Below, piece after piece: positions 1 to 8,756 of a DNA stretch of 64,000 nt. The notes beneath the pieces were generated by a model, which was given only the letters and a program-made list of their open reading frames with translations, searched no databases and was not told the origin of the DNA. This DNA is from Cytobacillus citreus (GTDB taxonomy: Bacteria; Bacillota; Bacilli; Bacillales; Cytobacillaceae), in the NCBI RefSeq assembly GCF_018343665.1, contig NZ_JAGYPM010000003.1, positions 277,497 through 341,496 of the forward strand, in the 5' to 3' direction. Position 1 is the stretch's first letter. Every line of letters begins with the position of its first letter. The translations under genes and the position numbers were made by a program.

Positions 1-202
1 GGCTCGAGGTCTTAAGCCGTTCCGACAAAATGGTTAAAGAGCAACCTTTCTGCCGGCCCGTCTTAAGCTGGTCGCCCCTGAGCAAGCCGCCTCCGCTTTT
101 CTGTTTGGTTTGTACAATTTTATGCAGGACAAGTATGGTTATGACAAAAAAGCTATTTTGAATGGGTCTTTAAAGAAAAAAATCAATGGTAGCAACATAT
201 AA
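1..202 (+). pseudogene. 3' end of an unidentified gene, apparently frameshifted
   Basis: A plus-strand reading frame runs from about position 38 to a TAA at 200-202 and ends in ...KKKINGSNI. It contains a well-formed stretch, EQAASAFLFGLYNFMQDKYG. The same frame has a stop at 35-37, while the neighbouring frame reads openly through the first 50 bases (EVLSRSDKMVKEQPF). Joining the two would need one frameshift near position 50. This suggests the tail of a broken gene whose start lies left of the window, but I recognise no family. It could also be a short unrelated open frame. Confidence 0.3.
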
Positions 203-259
203 AGAGGCGAACCTTTAAGAAATAAATCACCTTACTCTCAGTTAGCCTCTATGAATGTA

Positions 260-1150
260 TTAATATGGCTTCCATTTAAGCTCAGAAGCTTTTTGAAAGC
301 GCTCCTCTACATTTTTCCAATTAACAAGATTCCACCAATTATTGACGTAGTCTCCACGATTATTTTTGTACTGAAGATAATAAGCATGTTCCCAGACATC
401 TAAAACAAGTAATGGGATTGTATCCCATTGTGTTAAATTCATATGCTTCTCTGATTGTAGAATTTCAAGATGACTTGACCTTGGTGACCAAACAAGTATA
501 GCCCATCCAACACCTTCAACTTGCTTGGCAGCTTCGCTAAAATGCTTCTTAAAGGCTTCAAAACTGCCAAAATATGTTTCTATTTCTTTTAGTAGTCTCC
601 CGGAAGGTTTCCCGCCACCCTTTGGCTTCATATTACTCCAGAATATTGTATGCAAGTAATGACCAGAGCCGTGGAAAGCTAGTTCACGTGACCAATGCTT
701 CACAAGTGCATAATCTCCAGTTTTCCTTGCCTCATCAAGCTTTATTTCTGCTTTATTTAACCCATCGACATAAGATTTATGATGCTTATCGTGATGTAGC
801 CTCATAATTTCCTCTGAAATATACGGTTCCAGAGCATTATATGGGTATGGGAGTGATGGGAGAGTATGCTGACCAACTGCTATGCTTCGTTCATGCATAT
901 AAATGCCGCCAACCTCCTGTCTTTCGGCAAAATATTTCTCTATCCCAGCGTGCAGCTCTTCAACCTGTTCCTGTACTTTTGATAAATCTTCAATATTCAA
1001 TGGATTATTAATTCCTTCCATTATATCGGTAAACGAGTCCATTTTCCGCCAAATCTCAGTATTTTGATTGACATCCTCAGATTTAAGAAATACTCGCATC
1101 TCTTGATTCCACATAATTACATCTTGTATATACTCATCCAAACGACTCAT
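260..1150 (-). CDS. sodF: Superoxide dismutase, SodF type (Fe/Mn family with N-terminal extension)
   Basis: Converts superoxide to oxygen and hydrogen peroxide in the cytoplasm. The C-terminal two thirds of the 296-residue product is a complete Fe/Mn superoxide dismutase: LPYPYNALEPYIS opens the alpha-hairpin domain, His ligands lie in MRLHHDKHHKSY and in FHGSGHYLHTIFW, and the last two ligands are in LDVWEHAYYLQY, followed by NNWWNLVNW. The first ~90 residues are a polar, coiled-coil-like extension absent from ordinary ~200-residue enzymes, matching the layout of B. subtilis SodF (about 280 residues). The ATG is preceded by an AGAGGG ribosome site. Iron or manganese use cannot be decided by eye. 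The gene stands alone, and I see no clear terminator after it. Confidence 0.9.
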   Translation of the reverse strand: MSRLDEYIQDVIMWNQEMRVFLKSEDVNQNTEIWRKMDSFTDIMEGINNPLNIEDLSKVQEQVEELHAGIEKYFAERQEVGGIYMHERSIAVGQHTLPSLPYPYNALEPYISEEIMRLHHDKHHKSYVDGLNKAEIKLDEARKTGDYALVKHWSRELAFHGSGHYLHTIFWSNMKPKGGGKPSGRLLKEIETYFGSFEAFKKHFSEAAKQVEGVGWAILVWSPRSSHLEILQSEKHMNLTQWDTIPLLVLDVWEHAYYLQYKNNRGDYVNNWWNLVNWKNVEERFQKASELKWKPY

Positions 1151-1235
1151 TCTTAACCCTCTTTCCTATGAACTTTCTGATTTCCCTTTCTATCGTATGA
1201 CCGATTGGCTGAAATATTGCATAAACAAAGTAATA

Positions 1236-1260
1236 CGAAAAGCCTTCGGAACAATCATCT
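1236..1260. repeat. Short dispersed repeat remnant (CTTCGGAACAATC type)
   Basis: The sequence GAAAAGCCTTCGGAACAATC recurs in related form at 8757-8780 and 24421-24446, with a truncated relative at 32576-32596. It lies in the otherwise featureless 1151-1440 gap between the two divergent genes. Confidence 0.5.
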
Positions 1261-1441
1261 CAGTCACCAACGGAAACAGGACTAACTCCATTAACTTAGA
1301 CAACTGTTCCTGCTATTCCCACAAACATGTTTATTTTTTGGCCACTCCTTCCCTCTCTAGTTACTAGATCTGTCCGATTAACTGCCGCAGCCTGAATTTT
1401 GAATAAAATTTCTTCATTCCTTCTGGAAAAATTTTTATAAA

Positions 1442-1492
1442 TTGTATACATTTTATAAAAATAATGCTATTATCATTTTATATAATGATAAT
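1442..1492 (+). promoter_or_regulatory. Probable promoter with overlapping inverted-repeat operator
   Basis: A TTGTAT element (1442-1447) lies 17 bases before TGCTAT (1465-1470). Directly after it is an inverted repeat: ATTATCAT at 1469-1476 and ATGATAAT at 1485-1492, separated by 8 AT-only bases. The repeat sits between the putative -10 and the ribosome site of the winged-helix regulator gene, where autorepression would be expected. The half-sites also resemble Fur-type GATAAT motifs, so Fur-family control is an alternative. Confidence 0.45.
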
Positions 1493-1510
1493 GACTTTGG
1501 AGGGATTTAA

Positions 1511-2050
1511 ATGACAAGGAAAGCTGATCTGCTCCTTCATCCAATTCGAATGAGAATTGTGCAACAATTGCTACTAGGGAAACCGCTGACAATTGCGCAA
1601 CTTTTAGATGTTCTTGGCGATGTTCCTCAAGCTACTTTATATCGTCATATTAATCTTTTAATAAATGCAGATCTTATTGAGATAATCGATACGAAAAAAG
1701 TAAAAGGAACGGAAGAACGAGTGTTTTCAGTCAAGAAAGAGAACTTACAGGTACCTGAAAGTGAAATAGAAGCTACTTCACAGGAAGATCATATACGTCA
1801 TTTTTCAGTATTTCACGGTAATTTGCTTCAGTTAGCGACAACTTATCTGACGGAGACTTCACCAAAACAGTATGAAGAAGAAGGATTTGCTTATTGGTAT
1901 ACACCTATTCATCTAACAGACGGGGAATTTCAGGAGCTCGTCCAGTCAATTAATAAATCTATTGAAAAAGTGATAAATAACAAGCTGACACCTGAACGAA
2001 CCACTCGAATATTTGCAGGCATGTTCATTCCACAAAAATCACGAGAATAA
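1511..2050 (+). CDS. Winged-helix (ArsR-like HTH) transcriptional regulator
   Basis: A 179-residue DNA-binding protein. The first ~75 residues form a winged helix: DLLLHPIRMRIVQQLL is the typical ArsR-like first helix, and LLDVLGDVPQATLYRHINLL is the recognition helix-turn-helix. The rest is an uncharacterised, probably ligand-sensing or dimerising domain. I see no Cys/His cluster suggesting a metal sensor. The ATG follows GGAGG at 1500-1504. It is the first gene of a compact unit with a membrane peptide and an ABC exporter, so it most likely controls that transporter. The effector is unknown. Confidence 0.8.
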   Translation: MTRKADLLLHPIRMRIVQQLLLGKPLTIAQLLDVLGDVPQATLYRHINLLINADLIEIIDTKKVKGTEERVFSVKKENLQVPESEIEATSQEDHIRHFSVFHGNLLQLATTYLTETSPKQYEEEGFAYWYTPIHLTDGEFQELVQSINKSIEKVINNKLTPERTTRIFAGMFIPQKSRE

Positions 2051-2063
2051 GGAGGAACCGCAA

Positions 2064-2285
2064 ATGCATTATGGCTATGAAATTGGAATAGAAAAACTCG
2101 GGAATTGGCTGCCTCTTCTTCTTCCCATCCTCATTTTACAATTAATTTTAATTTCTGTTGCATTATGGGATTTGTTAAAAAGGGAACTTAGCAATGAATA
2201 TAAATGGCTTTGGATCGCGATAATTGTTTTTGTTAGTATTTTTGGTCCGATTTTGTATTTTACCGTAGGGAGGAGAAGACGGTAA
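2064..2285 (+). CDS. Small PLDc_N-domain membrane protein (YxlE-like)
   Basis: A 73-residue protein with two hydrophobic helices (LLLPILILQLILISVALW and WLWIAIIVFVSIFGPILYF), the short loop DLLKRELSNEYK between them, and a GRRRR tail. This is the phospholipase-D-nuclease N-terminal (PLDc_N) layout of B. subtilis YxlE, which lies beside the YxlF/YxlG ABC transporter and is reported as a negative regulator of sigma Y. I chose the ATG at 2064 because GGAGG lies just upstream (2051-2055). A longer in-frame start at 2013 would overlap the regulator gene and lacks a ribosome site. The next gene begins one base after its stop. The exact role is unknown. Confidence 0.75.
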   Translation: MHYGYEIGIEKLGNWLPLLLPILILQLILISVALWDLLKRELSNEYKWLWIAIIVFVSIFGPILYFTVGRRRR

Positions 2286-2286
2286 T

Positions 2287-3186
2287 ATGAACATACTCCA
2301 GGTAAGCCATCTTCAAAAGAATTACGGAGATCATGAGGTCATTAAAAACATTGACTTTCAAATCGATTACGGCGAATGTGTCGCTCTTCTTGGTCCAAAC
2401 GGAGCAGGTAAAACTACTATTATTAAAATGCTTTTAGACATAACAAAACCTACTGGCGGTCAAATTCTATTCGAAGGAGAGTGTCATGACCAAAAGCGTC
2501 AGTTTATAGGATATTTGCCGCAACATCCCACTTTCTATTCGTGGATGACAGGAAAGGAATTGCTCGTATTCATGGGGGGGCTATCAAATATAGATAAGGA
2601 AAGCTTAGAACAACGAATAAATGAAATACTAGACTTAGTGGGACTGAGTAATGCGGAAAATAAGCAAATCGGAACCTATTCAGGAGGGATGAAGCAAAGG
2701 TTGGGCATCGCCCAGGCACTTATCCATCAACCCAAGTTACTTATTATGGATGAACCTGTTTCCGCACTGGATCCAATAGGGAGAAGAGACATGTTGGAAT
2801 TGCTAAAATTCATCAAACAGAAATCAACCATCCTATTTTCCACTCATATTCTGCACGATGCGGAAGAGCTTTGTGATAAGATACTTATCCTTAATCAAGG
2901 TAAATTACTTGTCAATGGCTACATTAATCAGGTGATTAATCAAAATCAACAACCAGTATTTATTATTCAGGCACCTCGAGTTAACGAGTGGGCTCCACAA
3001 CTAGTAAACGAAGATATCGTTGAATCTATTGTACAAACAGGAAGTATCGCAAAAGTCCATGTTAAAAACATTGAACAAGGAAGAACTTGGCTATTAGACA
3101 ATATTTACCGCTTGAAACTGCCTATCCAAAAATTCGAACTAGTACAGGAAAGCCTTGAAGAGATCTTTTTAAGGATGGTGAAGTAA
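2287..3186 (+). CDS. ABC transporter ATP-binding protein (YxlF-like)
   Basis: The cytoplasmic ATPase of an ABC-2 type exporter, 299 residues. Walker A is GPNGAGKTT (around residue 36), the signature is YSGGMKQRLGIAQAL, Walker B is LLIMDEPVSALD, and the switch histidine is in STHILHDAEELCD. The C-terminal ~80 residues form the extra domain common in drug and bacteriocin-immunity ABC ATPases. It starts one base after the YxlE-like gene stops and is followed 2 bases later by its permease, so the three are surely co-transcribed. By analogy it pairs with that permease to export an unknown substrate. Confidence 0.88.
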   Translation: MNILQVSHLQKNYGDHEVIKNIDFQIDYGECVALLGPNGAGKTTIIKMLLDITKPTGGQILFEGECHDQKRQFIGYLPQHPTFYSWMTGKELLVFMGGLSNIDKESLEQRINEILDLVGLSNAENKQIGTYSGGMKQRLGIAQALIHQPKLLIMDEPVSALDPIGRRDMLELLKFIKQKSTILFSTHILHDAEELCDKILILNQGKLLVNGYINQVINQNQQPVFIIQAPRVNEWAPQLVNEDIVESIVQTGSIAKVHVKNIEQGRTWLLDNIYRLKLPIQKFELVQESLEEIFLRMVK

Positions 3187-3188
3187 AC

Positions 3189-3974
3189 ATGGACCACCTA
3201 TTTGTTCTATTAAAGAAAGAGTGGCTTGAAGCTAGAAGAAGTTACAAATTATTGTGGTTTCCTGTGGTATTTATGTTTTTGGGAATCATTCAGCCTCTTT
3301 CGTCCTATTATTTACCTCAAATATTGCAAATTGCTGGCGGATTGCCTGAAGGTATAGAGATTACATTGCCTAAATTTACTGCAGAAGATGTTCTGGCTTC
3401 GACCTTGACTAATCAATTTGACCAATTGGGCTTGATAATTATTGTAATTGGTATGATGGGGATCGTAGTATCGGAAAAAAACAACGGAATGCTCGCGTTT
3501 ATTTTGACACGCAACACAAGATTAGGAGAGTATTTACTTAGCAAGTGGATTGGGCAGGCTGCTATTGTCGCAGGGTCAGTTGCAATTGGATTTCTGATGG
3601 CAATATTTTATACCTCCTATTTGTTTAAGGCTGTGTCATTAGCTAGAGTCGCTGCAGGGCTTGGTGTTTATTACATTTGGTGTCTGTTCATATTAACTTT
3701 TGCACTTATGTTGGGTGCGTTACTATCTAGATCCTCGGCAGTCGCTGTATTATCCATTTTTGTTCTAATACTTTTGAAAGCCACAACTCCACTCGGGGCT
3801 GGATTTCAAATCTTAAATCCCGCGTATTTGACGAATCATGCGGTCAACATCATGATATCCGGCAATGCTTTACCTCATCTTTTAACAACAGTGACTATTA
3901 CTTTATTCCTCAATGTACTTTTCATGTTTTTATCAAAATATTATTTAAAAAGAAAAGAGTTGCCCTCTATGTGA
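3189..3974 (+). CDS. ABC-2 type transporter permease (YxlG-like)
   Basis: A 261-residue integral membrane protein with about six hydrophobic segments. It begins with the cytoplasmic KKEWLEARRSYKLLWF motif usual for ABC-2 permeases and includes VVSEKNNGMLAFILTRNTR, the loop expected to contact the ATPase. It ends KRKELPSM. Its position directly after the ATPase gene, with almost no spacing, identifies it as the partner membrane subunit. The transported substrate cannot be read from the sequence. Confidence 0.85.
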   Translation: MDHLFVLLKKEWLEARRSYKLLWFPVVFMFLGIIQPLSSYYLPQILQIAGGLPEGIEITLPKFTAEDVLASTLTNQFDQLGLIIIVIGMMGIVVSEKNNGMLAFILTRNTRLGEYLLSKWIGQAAIVAGSVAIGFLMAIFYTSYLFKAVSLARVAAGLGVYYIWCLFILTFALMLGALLSRSSAVAVLSIFVLILLKATTPLGAGFQILNPAYLTNHAVNIMISGNALPHLLTTVTITLFLNVLFMFLSKYYLKRKELPSM

Positions 3975-4070
3975 CTTAATATGTATACCAACAACCATGA
4001 TGAAGCTTTTGTATAAAGTGAGAATTATTAATAAACCAATCATGCATTTATAACAAGGAGGAGATAAAAA

Positions 4071-4427
4071 ATGAGTATTCAAGTTGTATTGGAAAATAGC
4101 GAATTAATATTGGATATTTCAGGCTGGACAGCGGTAACTAATTTAAGACGGAGGATAAAGATTCCTTATAATTCAGTCGTTGACGTACAGACGGGTAATT
4201 TCAAGTTTCCCTTGACAGCTATAAAAAGAACAGGCATTACTACATTGGATTATAAAGCTGGGATTTTCCTTATTGATGGAAAAAAACATTTCTTAACCTA
4301 TCATGAAGACAGTAAAGTAATAATTCTAAGTTTGAAAGAAAATGAATTTGACAAGGTAGTAATTGAAAGCGAAGATCCAGAACAACTAGCAAACAATATT
4401 TTGCTTCGTTGCTCTTCACTTAAATAA
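4071..4427 (+). CDS. Hypothetical protein, PH-like beta-rich fold
   Basis: A 118-residue soluble protein with no signal peptide or membrane segment. Alternating beta strands (SIQVVLENSELILDIS, then RRRIKIPYNSVVDVQTG) and the late segment PEQLANNILLRC resemble bacterial pleckstrin-homology-like domains, where a short C-terminal helix follows a seven-strand barrel; this is a fold guess only. AAGGAGGAG precedes the ATG. It follows the ABC unit by 96 bases and may be part of it or separate. Confidence 0.65.
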   Translation: MSIQVVLENSELILDISGWTAVTNLRRRIKIPYNSVVDVQTGNFKFPLTAIKRTGITTLDYKAGIFLIDGKKHFLTYHEDSKVIILSLKENEFDKVVIESEDPEQLANNILLRCSSLK

Positions 4428-4572
4428 TCAAAATTGCTTAATGATTAAACGGTACACTTTTTTGGACATATAAATTGGTCTTCCTTTATCTTGTCTGAGG
4501 GATTAGTCTTTCTCTTTCCCATTTGTAAAATCCACTTCTTTAACTTCTGGAAAGGATTGGCTAGACTTAATA

Positions 4573-4594
4573 AGAGCAGCTCGAAGGCTGCTCT
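4573..4594 (-). terminator. Hairpin after the 4607-5026 gene
   Basis: AGAGCAGC and GCTGCTCT form an 8-bp perfect stem around a 6-base loop just beyond the stop codon. The T-run on the minus strand is weak, so termination efficiency is uncertain. Confidence 0.5.
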
Positions 4595-4606
4595 TTAAGA
4601 CAGTTA

Positions 4607-5026
4607 TTATTGCGGTTGAACAATATATTCTAATGGCGAACGCAGATTATAGCTATTTTGGCTATTTAATGATTCAAATATTGCTGGTAGTTTTGAAAAA
4701 TCTATATCTTGAAAATATGATGCAAATTCGATTTTGGAATTGATATAGACTCTTCTCCGATGGCGAAATCCTGGATTTTTCAATAAACAAACAAGTGCAA
4801 CAATATCTTTTAGTTCTACATCTGCTGAACCTGCTTTAAAAATTGGATTCGATTCGAATGGAGTAAACTCATTAACTAATTCTTCAAAATAACGGACATA
4901 CAATACATGCAATGTTTTTTCTTGTCCATCTTCTTCAAAAGTTATTTCACTTCTGTTAAAAAAATCCTCAGATGTATTAGATTTTTCCTTTTCGAGTTCA
5001 TAGCCTTTACACTGTTTAATAAGCAT
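4607..5026 (-). CDS. Hypothetical protein of unknown family
   Basis: A 139-residue soluble, acidic protein. Features include FEEDGQEKTLHVLYVRYFEEL, a basic patch GFRHRRRVYINSK, and the ending LEYIVQPQ. The ATG at 5026 (MLIKQCKGYE) is preceded by AGGAGGGG at ideal spacing; an upstream in-frame ATG would add 18 residues without a ribosome site. I recognise no domain. It is monocistronic, between a plus-strand unit and a repeat-rich gap. Confidence 0.65.
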   Translation of the reverse strand: MLIKQCKGYELEKEKSNTSEDFFNRSEITFEEDGQEKTLHVLYVRYFEELVNEFTPFESNPIFKAGSADVELKDIVALVCLLKNPGFRHRRRVYINSKIEFASYFQDIDFSKLPAIFESLNSQNSYNLRSPLEYIVQPQ

Positions 5027-5100
5027 GTAAGCCCCTCCTAGAACATATTCCCCGTGTGTAAAATTACATGAGTAATGCACAAATCTATATTATCATAAAG

Positions 5101-5150
5101 TTCAACTAACAATCAGTGGTTGTTTTCGTGACCACTGATTGTTAATTGAA
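5101..5150. repeat. Large hairpin repeat (ATCAGTGG family)
   Basis: Two 20-base arms, 5101-5120 and 5131-5150, are reverse complements at 19 of 20 positions around a 10-base loop. The core AACAATCAGTGG resembles the hairpin at 43877-43937, whose arm reads ACTGATGGTTAGTTGAAC. It may serve as a terminator or be a mobile-element remnant. Confidence 0.65.
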
Positions 5151-5167
5151 TTTATCATGAGTAGGCC

Positions 5168-5275
5168 ACGTCTTCCCAAAAGCATCCCTTTTGGTCGTGC
5201 GATGAATCTCTGACGAAGCATTCCTTAGCCTCCGGCATTCACCTGACTAGGACATCCTTGTTCGTCGTCGGACTT
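5168..5275. repeat. Dispersed intergenic repeat, partial copy
   Basis: Bases 5168-5225 align with 9050-9108 with roughly 10 mismatches over 58 bases, sharing CTTTTGGTCGTGCGATG. Weaker similarity continues to about 5275. It holds no credible gene and lies in the ~300-base gap upstream of the 4607-5026 gene. Confidence 0.65.
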
Positions 5276-5385
5276 TACAGGCTATTGAACCCCTACCTAG
5301 AATTTTTTATTCCCTAAACTTCATTTCGTTATCGGGCATACAGCCAATTAATCTGCGATAAATAATTTCAACTAAATGACTTAAC

Positions 5386-5970
5386 TTAAGAATCAAAGGT
5401 TTCCTTAAACTTATCAAAGAATAAATCTGCTTCATCCTGAAGGAATTCTTCATCAACCTTTTCGGGAAGCGACGGTAGCTCTTCTATTCTTTTTAAACCA
5501 AAATAATCAAGAAATTCTTTGGTCGTCCCATATAAATAAGCCCTACCAGTCCCTTCTGCTCTGCCCACTTCTTTAATTAATGCTTTTGCTGCTAATGTAT
5601 GTAATGGCCTTTCCGTTTTTACACCTCTAATTTCTTCTATTTCCGCTCTTGTAATTGGCTGCTTATAGGCAATAATAGCAAGGGTTTCAAGTGCTGCCTG
5701 AGATAGAGTGGCATTGGAAGGAGACACAACAAGTTTCTTTAGATAATCGGAATTTTCCTTTTTAGTAGCTAGCTGAAAGGTTCCAGCTATCTCGACAATT
5801 GTTATCCCACGTTCGGTTGTCTTATAATCCTCCATTAACTCTCTGAGCACAGTTTCAGACTGCGACTCGTCCATTTCCAATACAAGGGCAATTTGTTTTA
5901 GAGAAAGCCCTTCATCCCCAGCAGCGAATAAGAGACTTTCTACAATTCCCTTCCAATTAATGATCTCCAA
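5386..5970 (-). CDS. scpB: Segregation and condensation protein B
   Basis: A 194-residue kleisin-partner subunit of the SMC-ScpAB condensin that compacts and segregates origins. Two winged-helix domains are visible: an N-terminal one ([21 protein letters not shown]) and a second with the family hallmark [23 protein letters not shown]. The C-terminal tail is acidic. The start codon is a TTG at 5968-5970 with GAAAGGGG upstream; no in-frame ATG fits. It follows scpA by 78 bases on the same strand, the standard Bacillus order. Confidence 0.93.
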   Translation of the reverse strand: MEIINWKGIVESLLFAAGDEGLSLKQIALVLEMDESQSETVLRELMEDYKTTERGITIVEIAGTFQLATKKENSDYLKKLVVSPSNATLSQAALETLAIIAYKQPITRAEIEEIRGVKTERPLHTLAAKALIKEVGRAEGTGRAYLYGTTKEFLDYFGLKRIEELPSLPEKVDEEFLQDEADLFFDKFKETFDS

Positions 5971-6048
5971 GTAATACTACCCCTTTCGTTGTTCGAAAAG
6001 TGAGAAACCTTTCAGCTTCTAGTGTCAAATTGAATCAATGGTGCGAAG

Positions 6049-6801
6049 CTAGATAATAGTTAAAAAGATTTCCGAAAAATTTCTTTCTTGTTCCATATGA
6101 ATTTCCTTGCGTTTTATTAGCTCTAAGACAGCAAGAAAAGTAACAACAATTTGCTCTCTATCAGGTATTGGAAACAGGTCGTTAAAGCTTTTCCTTCCTT
6201 TATATTCCTTTAAATCGTTTAAAATTTCATCCATTCTTTTCTCAATCGGAATTTCCTGACGGGCAATTTTTGTTGTAAGAGGTTTTTGCAATTTTTGCCT
6301 GCGTAAAAGCTTCTGAAACGCACCTAACATGTCATAAAGAGTTACATTTATATCAGTTTTCTCAGGCTTTATTTCTTTGGCAAAATCTGATAGGTCACTC
6401 GGTGGCTTAGTAAAAATTAAGCCCCTTTCCTGCTCTAATTCTTTCAACTCAACAGCTGCTTCTTTATATTTTCGGTATTCAATTAATCTTTCAACTAGCT
6501 CGTCCATTGGATTCTCTTCTTCTTCAATGGAATATTCATTTTCCAGTAATTCCTCTTCATGCTTTGGTAGCAGCATTTTGCTTTTGATTGCTAGAAGAGT
6601 TGCAGCCATAACTAAATACTCGCTCGCAATATCAAGCTGAAGCTCTTGCATTGTGTGGATATATAATAAATATTGCTCCGTTATTTCTGCTACGGGAATA
6701 TCGTAAATATCGATTTCAAGACGATTTATCAAATGAAGGAGAAGATCGAGCGGCCCTTCAAAAGCATCAATCTTTACATTATAATGCTTTATTTCATGCA
6801 T
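6049..6801 (-). CDS. scpA: Segregation and condensation protein A (kleisin)
   Basis: A 250-residue kleisin that bridges the SMC heads and binds ScpB. The N-terminus is diagnostic: [20 protein letters not shown] long middle helix carries [14 protein letters not shown], and the C-terminal winged-helix region contains [13 protein letters not shown]. Length is normal for the family. GGTGAG precedes the ATG. The scpA-scpB pair beside a DUF309 gene and ribT matches the B. subtilis neighbourhood, although the DUF309 gene here faces the other way. Confidence 0.95.
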   Translation of the reverse strand: MHEIKHYNVKIDAFEGPLDLLLHLINRLEIDIYDIPVAEITEQYLLYIHTMQELQLDIASEYLVMAATLLAIKSKMLLPKHEEELLENEYSIEEEENPMDELVERLIEYRKYKEAAVELKELEQERGLIFTKPPSDLSDFAKEIKPEKTDINVTLYDMLGAFQKLLRRQKLQKPLTTKIARQEIPIEKRMDEILNDLKEYKGRKSFNDLFPIPDREQIVVTFLAVLELIKRKEIHMEQERNFSEIFLTII

Positions 6802-6999
6802 ACTTTCTCACCAAAATTTCTAAGTATTAGTTTCCACATAAAGACTATATTAAGTATAAATTATTCATACACGTTATCCAATAGAAAAATAACTCTTACT
6901 AAGATTGGTGAAAATAATGAATCCGCCCATACCATTTCACATATGCCTACATAAGATGATTTTGAACAATAAATTAAGAAGAAACAGGAGGTATTAAAT

Positions 7000-7095
7000 A
7001 TGTCTGGTGGCTTTGGTTGTGGAGGCACAGGATTTGCCTTAATTGTCGTATTGTTTATTCTATTGATTATTGTAGGTGCTTCTTGGTGCTTCTAA
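7000..7095 (+). CDS. YjcZ-family small sporulation-associated peptide
   Basis: A 31-residue peptide beginning MSGGFGCGGTGFALIVVLF and ending VGASWCF. The glycine/cysteine-rich start, single hydrophobic helix and Cys near the end define the YjcZ-type spore-associated peptides that are abundant in Bacillus. AGGAGG at 6987-6992 is well spaced before the ATG, and a strong terminator follows. Its molecular function is unknown. Confidence 0.85.
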   Translation: MSGGFGCGGTGFALIVVLFILLIIVGASWCF

Positions 7096-7136
7096 TGAAG
7101 TAAATCTGAGAGTACTCTTTTAAAGGCGTTAAGATT

Positions 7137-7160
7137 GCCCGGTTTTATGCCGGGTTTTTA
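7137..7160 (+). terminator. Rho-independent terminator of the yjcZ-like gene
   Basis: CCCGG (7138-7142) and CCGGG (7150-7154) form a GC stem with a TTTTATG loop, followed by TTTTTATT. Confidence 0.85.
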
Positions 7161-7254
7161 TTATGCCTATTTTATTTTAAAATCCTCAATCCAAACATAT
7201 CAACATCGTTCGCAGCAGGCTTTCTATGGTAATATTAAAAAGGGGGTGTAATGG

Positions 7255-7776
7255 TTGTTTCCAAAAGAATATATTGAATTTTTAGTTCATTTCCATAGTG
7301 ATCGAGATTATTTTGAGTGTCACGAGGTGCTTGAGGATTATTGGAAAAGTGTAGACCCAAGTAATAAAAGATCCATCTGGGTAGGTTTTATTTTATTTGC
7401 AGTTTCTAATTATCATCATCGGAGAGGAAACTACAGCGGAGCAAAAAGAACATTGACCAAGTCTATCAGCATTTTTCATGCAAATATAAATCAACTATCC
7501 ATGTTAGGCATAGATAAAGAAAAATTTCTTAAAGATTTAAGATTAAAACATAATGATATTTCAAAAGGAAGTAAATATATAAGCTATAACTTGCCACTTA
7601 TTGATCAGTCTTTACTCTCTCAATGCATAAATAAATGTCAAAAAGACGGCCTAAAATGGTGTTCTGCTAGTAATTTAGAAAATGTACAGATCATTCACCG
7701 CCATTTACTTCGAGATCGCAGTCAGGTCATTAACGATCGATTACTTGCATTAAATAATAAAAATAGCAATCGATAA
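7255..7776 (+). CDS. DUF309 family protein (YpuF-like)
   Basis: A 173-residue soluble helical protein. The N-terminal half carries the DUF309 signature: YFECHEVLEDYWKS, then WVGFILFAVSNYHHRRGN. The conserved Glu/His residues could bind a ligand or metal, but no activity is established. The start is a TTG at 7255 with AGGGGG at 7241-7245; the ATG at 7251 is out of frame and soon stops. In B. subtilis ypuF lies next to scpA, as here, though in this window it is divergent from scpA. The last ~75 residues are polar and poorly conserved. Confidence 0.8.
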   Translation: MFPKEYIEFLVHFHSDRDYFECHEVLEDYWKSVDPSNKRSIWVGFILFAVSNYHHRRGNYSGAKRTLTKSISIFHANINQLSMLGIDKEKFLKDLRLKHNDISKGSKYISYNLPLIDQSLLSQCINKCQKDGLKWCSASNLENVQIIHRHLLRDRSQVINDRLLALNNKNSNR

Positions 7777-7795
7777 ATCACGATTGCTATTTTTA
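7759..7795 (+). terminator. Terminator overlapping the DUF309 gene end
   Basis: AAATAGCAATCG (7761-7772) pairs with CGATTGCTATTT (from 7780), followed by TTTAAATT. The stop codon at 7774-7776 lies in the loop. Confidence 0.8.
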
Positions 7796-7855
7796 AATTA
7801 GACATTTACAGGAAGCAACAATAAAAACAGAAATTACTCGCTCCCTTATCTAAAA

Positions 7856-8297
<442 letters not shown>

Positions 8298-8351
8298 TCA
8301 ATTTCACACATTTTATTTATTAAGCTAATTAATATAATCATTCTTTTTAGC

Positions 8352-8427
8352 TTAGAAAAACTTGCGTTTGCCAAGTTTTTCGGCGAATGCTTAGTTTTTC
8401 TTATGCGATCTTATTAGCAAAAACTTG
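8352..8427. repeat. Hairpin repeat family R1, copy 2
   Basis: Nearly identical to the copy at 8222 and in the same orientation, about 55 bases further on. It differs at only a few positions, for example CCAAG for CCAGG and GGCGAATGC for GGCAAATGC. The two copies form a direct duplication upstream of ribT. Confidence 0.85.
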
Positions 8428-8549
8428 TAATAATATCTATTATCTGTCCAACCATTATAACACTATTTTTTCCATAAACTCTTCATTTCAAACTTACTAA
8501 TAATATATGTATCCAGCCTCTCATTGTTCCTTCAGACTAACATTGTCTT

Positions 8550-8645
8550 TTACTTTGATGGCATAATCACAAACCAATAAAAAAGCCCCCACAAAATGCT
8601 AAACACTAAAAATAGAACAAAAAGAAACCAATTATTTTTCTTCAT
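8550..8645 (-). CDS. Possible small single-span membrane peptide
   Basis: A 31-codon frame reads MKKNNWFLFVLFLVFSILWG and continues through a hydrophobic, tryptophan-rich span to VIMPSK. It has the shape of a small membrane peptide: short basic start, one ~22-residue helix, short outside tail. GGGAGGG lies 13 bases upstream of the ATG, slightly far. I recognise no family; it could be chance in an AT-rich gap. Confidence 0.4.
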   Translation of the reverse strand: MKKNNWFLFVLFLVFSILWGLFYWFVIMPSK

Positions 8646-8756
8646 AAATCTTAAGTTGCCCTCCCGTAAACAAATCTAAAAAAAACTTGGACAATTTTAT
8701 TTTACACGAAACCCATTTATATTTCCATGATCCTAGGTAAAAAAACAATTGAACAA

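Noticed and set aside
6673..6954. 93-codon plus-strand open frame across the scpA start
   Set aside because: Antisense to scpA with no ribosome site.
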